Part shown: in pieces, positions 4,141 to 5,167 of the stretch
How the letters are laid out: every line of letters begins with the position of its first letter
How positions within the stretch are numbered: position 1 is the first letter of the stretch
Assembly: GCA_027080405.1 (NCBI GenBank)
Contig: JALWSL010000421.1
Location: forward strand, 1 to 5,167
Origin: Planctomycetaceae bacterium
Lineage (GTDB): Bacteria > Planctomycetota > Planctomycetia > Planctomycetales > Planctomycetaceae
Length of the DNA stretch: 5,167 bases
Reading direction: 5' to 3'
The notes under the pieces: generated by a model
What the model was told of the DNA's origin: nothing
Database searches by the model: none
Seen by the model: only the letters and a program-made list of their open reading frames with translations
Program-made: the position numbers and the translations under genes

Positions 4141-5167
4141 ATGAGTTCTTCTGCAATTTCAGAACCTGATTCCAGGCGAGAGATTCCACACCTTCCGGAC
4201 CCACCTGAGATTTCACTCCAGGATCAGGTCGAGCGTTGTGCTTTCTATTGTGGTACTCAACCCGATTCCTACCTCGTTACCGAGCCGGAGTACGAACATT
4301 TCTGGAATGCTGACAGGAGCGGCCTGGTTGGCTATATCAGGGACGGGAAATATCTTCACGTGATTGGCGGTTTGATCGCTCCTCCGCAGCATCGCGAAGA
4401 GTTGCTTGCCCGGTTTTGCGAATATGCCGATGAGAATCAGCTGTTGATAGCGTTTTATTCCATCGCAGAAGAAGATTTGACACTGTTCCGGCAGTACGGT
4501 TTTCAGGTGACCAAGTTTGGCGAAAATACGTCGATCGATCTGAGAAATCATCACTGGACTGGCCGTCAATTTGCCTGGGTGCGCCGTCAGACCAGTTTTG
4601 TGGCCCGTCAGGGGATCGCTGCCCGCGAAATCATCCTGGCTGATATGACCCCTGCACAAAGGGCAGAAGTTTTTGAACGACTGCATGCGATCAATCGGGA
4701 ACATCTTGCCGATCGCGTCATGTGTCACGATATCGGGCTTCTGGAAGGGAAATTGCACAAGGATCATTTCTATCGCAGACGCCTGTTTGTCGCTTACGAT
4801 CGTTCGAATCCAGATCATTGGGAAGCGTACGTTGTCTGCACCCCGATGGATGGAGGCTTGGGCTGGGCGACTGAAATGTACCGCAACACCAAGCAGAGCA
4901 CGCGAGGGGTCATTCCTTTTCTGCTGGTCTATGTCATCGATACAATGAAAAACGAGGATCTCAATCACATCTCCTTGTGTATGGTTCCCGCTTACAACTG
5001 TCACTCCCCGATCGAAGGCGATTCGTGGCATGTGAGAGTTGGACTGACCATTTGGGCGAATTGGCTGGGCATTTTTTTCAATGTCAAGGGGCTTTACCAT
5101 TTCAAGGCCCGATTTCGTCCGCAATTCTCTCCCGTTTATGTCTGCGTACGAAACAGGGCAACACTGC
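4141..5167 (+). CDS. DUF2156 / phosphatidylglycerol lysyltransferase C-terminal-domain protein, 3' end outside window
   Basis: Soluble relative of the catalytic C-terminal domain of MprF, which moves an aminoacyl group from tRNA to a phospholipid; stand-alone members have mostly unknown acceptors. The frame from ATG 4141 runs open to the right edge (342 codons). An in-frame TAA at 4129-4131 means no earlier start is possible. Family features in order: a first GNAT-like half ending FRQYGFQVTKFGENTSIDL (ends at residue 133; compare the MprF 'G..V.KIGEEA.VDL' pattern); the helix after it (TGRQFAWVRRQTSF); a second half with HAINREHLAD, FYRRRLFVAYD, WEAYVVCTP and TEMYRNTKQSTRGVIPFLL; and near the end GLYHFKARFRPQFSPVYVCV from 317, matching the MprF ending 'GL..FK.KF.P.W...Y'. 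No membrane segments are present, so it lacks the MprF flippase part. No clear Shine-Dalgarno precedes the ATG. Only a short C-terminal piece is probably missing. Confidence 0.85.
   Translation, partial: MSSSAISEPDSRREIPHLPDPPEISLQDQVERCAFYCGTQPDSYLVTEPEYEHFWNADRSGLVGYIRDGKYLHVIGGLIAPPQHREELLARFCEYADENQLLIAFYSIAEEDLTLFRQYGFQVTKFGENTSIDLRNHHWTGRQFAWVRRQTSFVARQGIAAREIILADMTPAQRAEVFERLHAINREHLADRVMCHDIGLLEGKLHKDHFYRRRLFVAYDRSNPDHWEAYVVCTPMDGGLGWATEMYRNTKQSTRGVIPFLLVYVIDTMKNEDLNHISLCMVPAYNCHSPIEGDSWHVRVGLTIWANWLGIFFNVKGLYHFKARFRPQFSPVYVCVRNRATL

Noticed and set aside
4213..5124. 303-codon open frame on the minus strand
   Set aside because: It lies wholly opposite the DUF2156 gene, whose + strand protein shows clear family motifs. 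The antisense protein has no recognisable domain order.

Overview
The window looks like chromosomal DNA from a planctomycete (Planctomycetota), probably a Gimesia/Rubinisphaera/Schlesneria-type organism. That placement is an inference from protein style: a Tad-type secretin with the 'TxPNDxEFY' ending and a long low-complexity tail, a Cys- and Gly-rich lipoprotein, and stand-alone MprF-C-like acyltransferases. No rRNA, tRNA, CRISPR array or mobile element is visible. All genes I accept are on the + strand.

Layout. (1) Bases 2-1585: the 3' part of a secretin gene of the CpaC/RcpA (Tad/Flp pilus) type, whose start lies off the left edge. (2) 1586-1771: a 186-base spacer. (3) 1772-2524: a 250-residue predicted lipoprotein with CDSC repeats, an OmpA/CpaD-like middle domain and a (GGGGF)n tail. 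(4) 2525-2832: a spacer with a small hairpin, a strong intrinsic terminator (2607-2638), a second inverted repeat and a G/T-rich tract. (5) 2833-3902: a double-GNAT acetyltransferase gene broken by a frameshift near 3620-3648. (6) 3903-4140: a spacer with only a doubtful 90-codon ORF. (7) 4141 to the right edge: an almost complete DUF2156 / phosphatidylglycerol lysyltransferase C-terminal-domain protein. It has no stop inside the window and is easy to miss because a long antisense ORF lies opposite it.

How the genes may work together. The secretin would form the outer-membrane channel of a Tad-like pilus or secretion machine. The lipoprotein directly after it is in the right place, and has the right kind of fold pattern, to be the planctomycete counterpart of the CpaD/RcpB lipoprotein that partners this secretin class. 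The terminator at 2607-2638 separates this pair from the second block. In that block two acyltransferase-fold genes lie in a row and may modify small molecules, lipids or envelope components; their substrates cannot be read from the sequence.

The items most worth a second look are the CDSC-repeat/CpaD-like/Gly-tail lipoprotein beside the secretin, the frameshift in the GNAT gene, and the DUF2156 gene.
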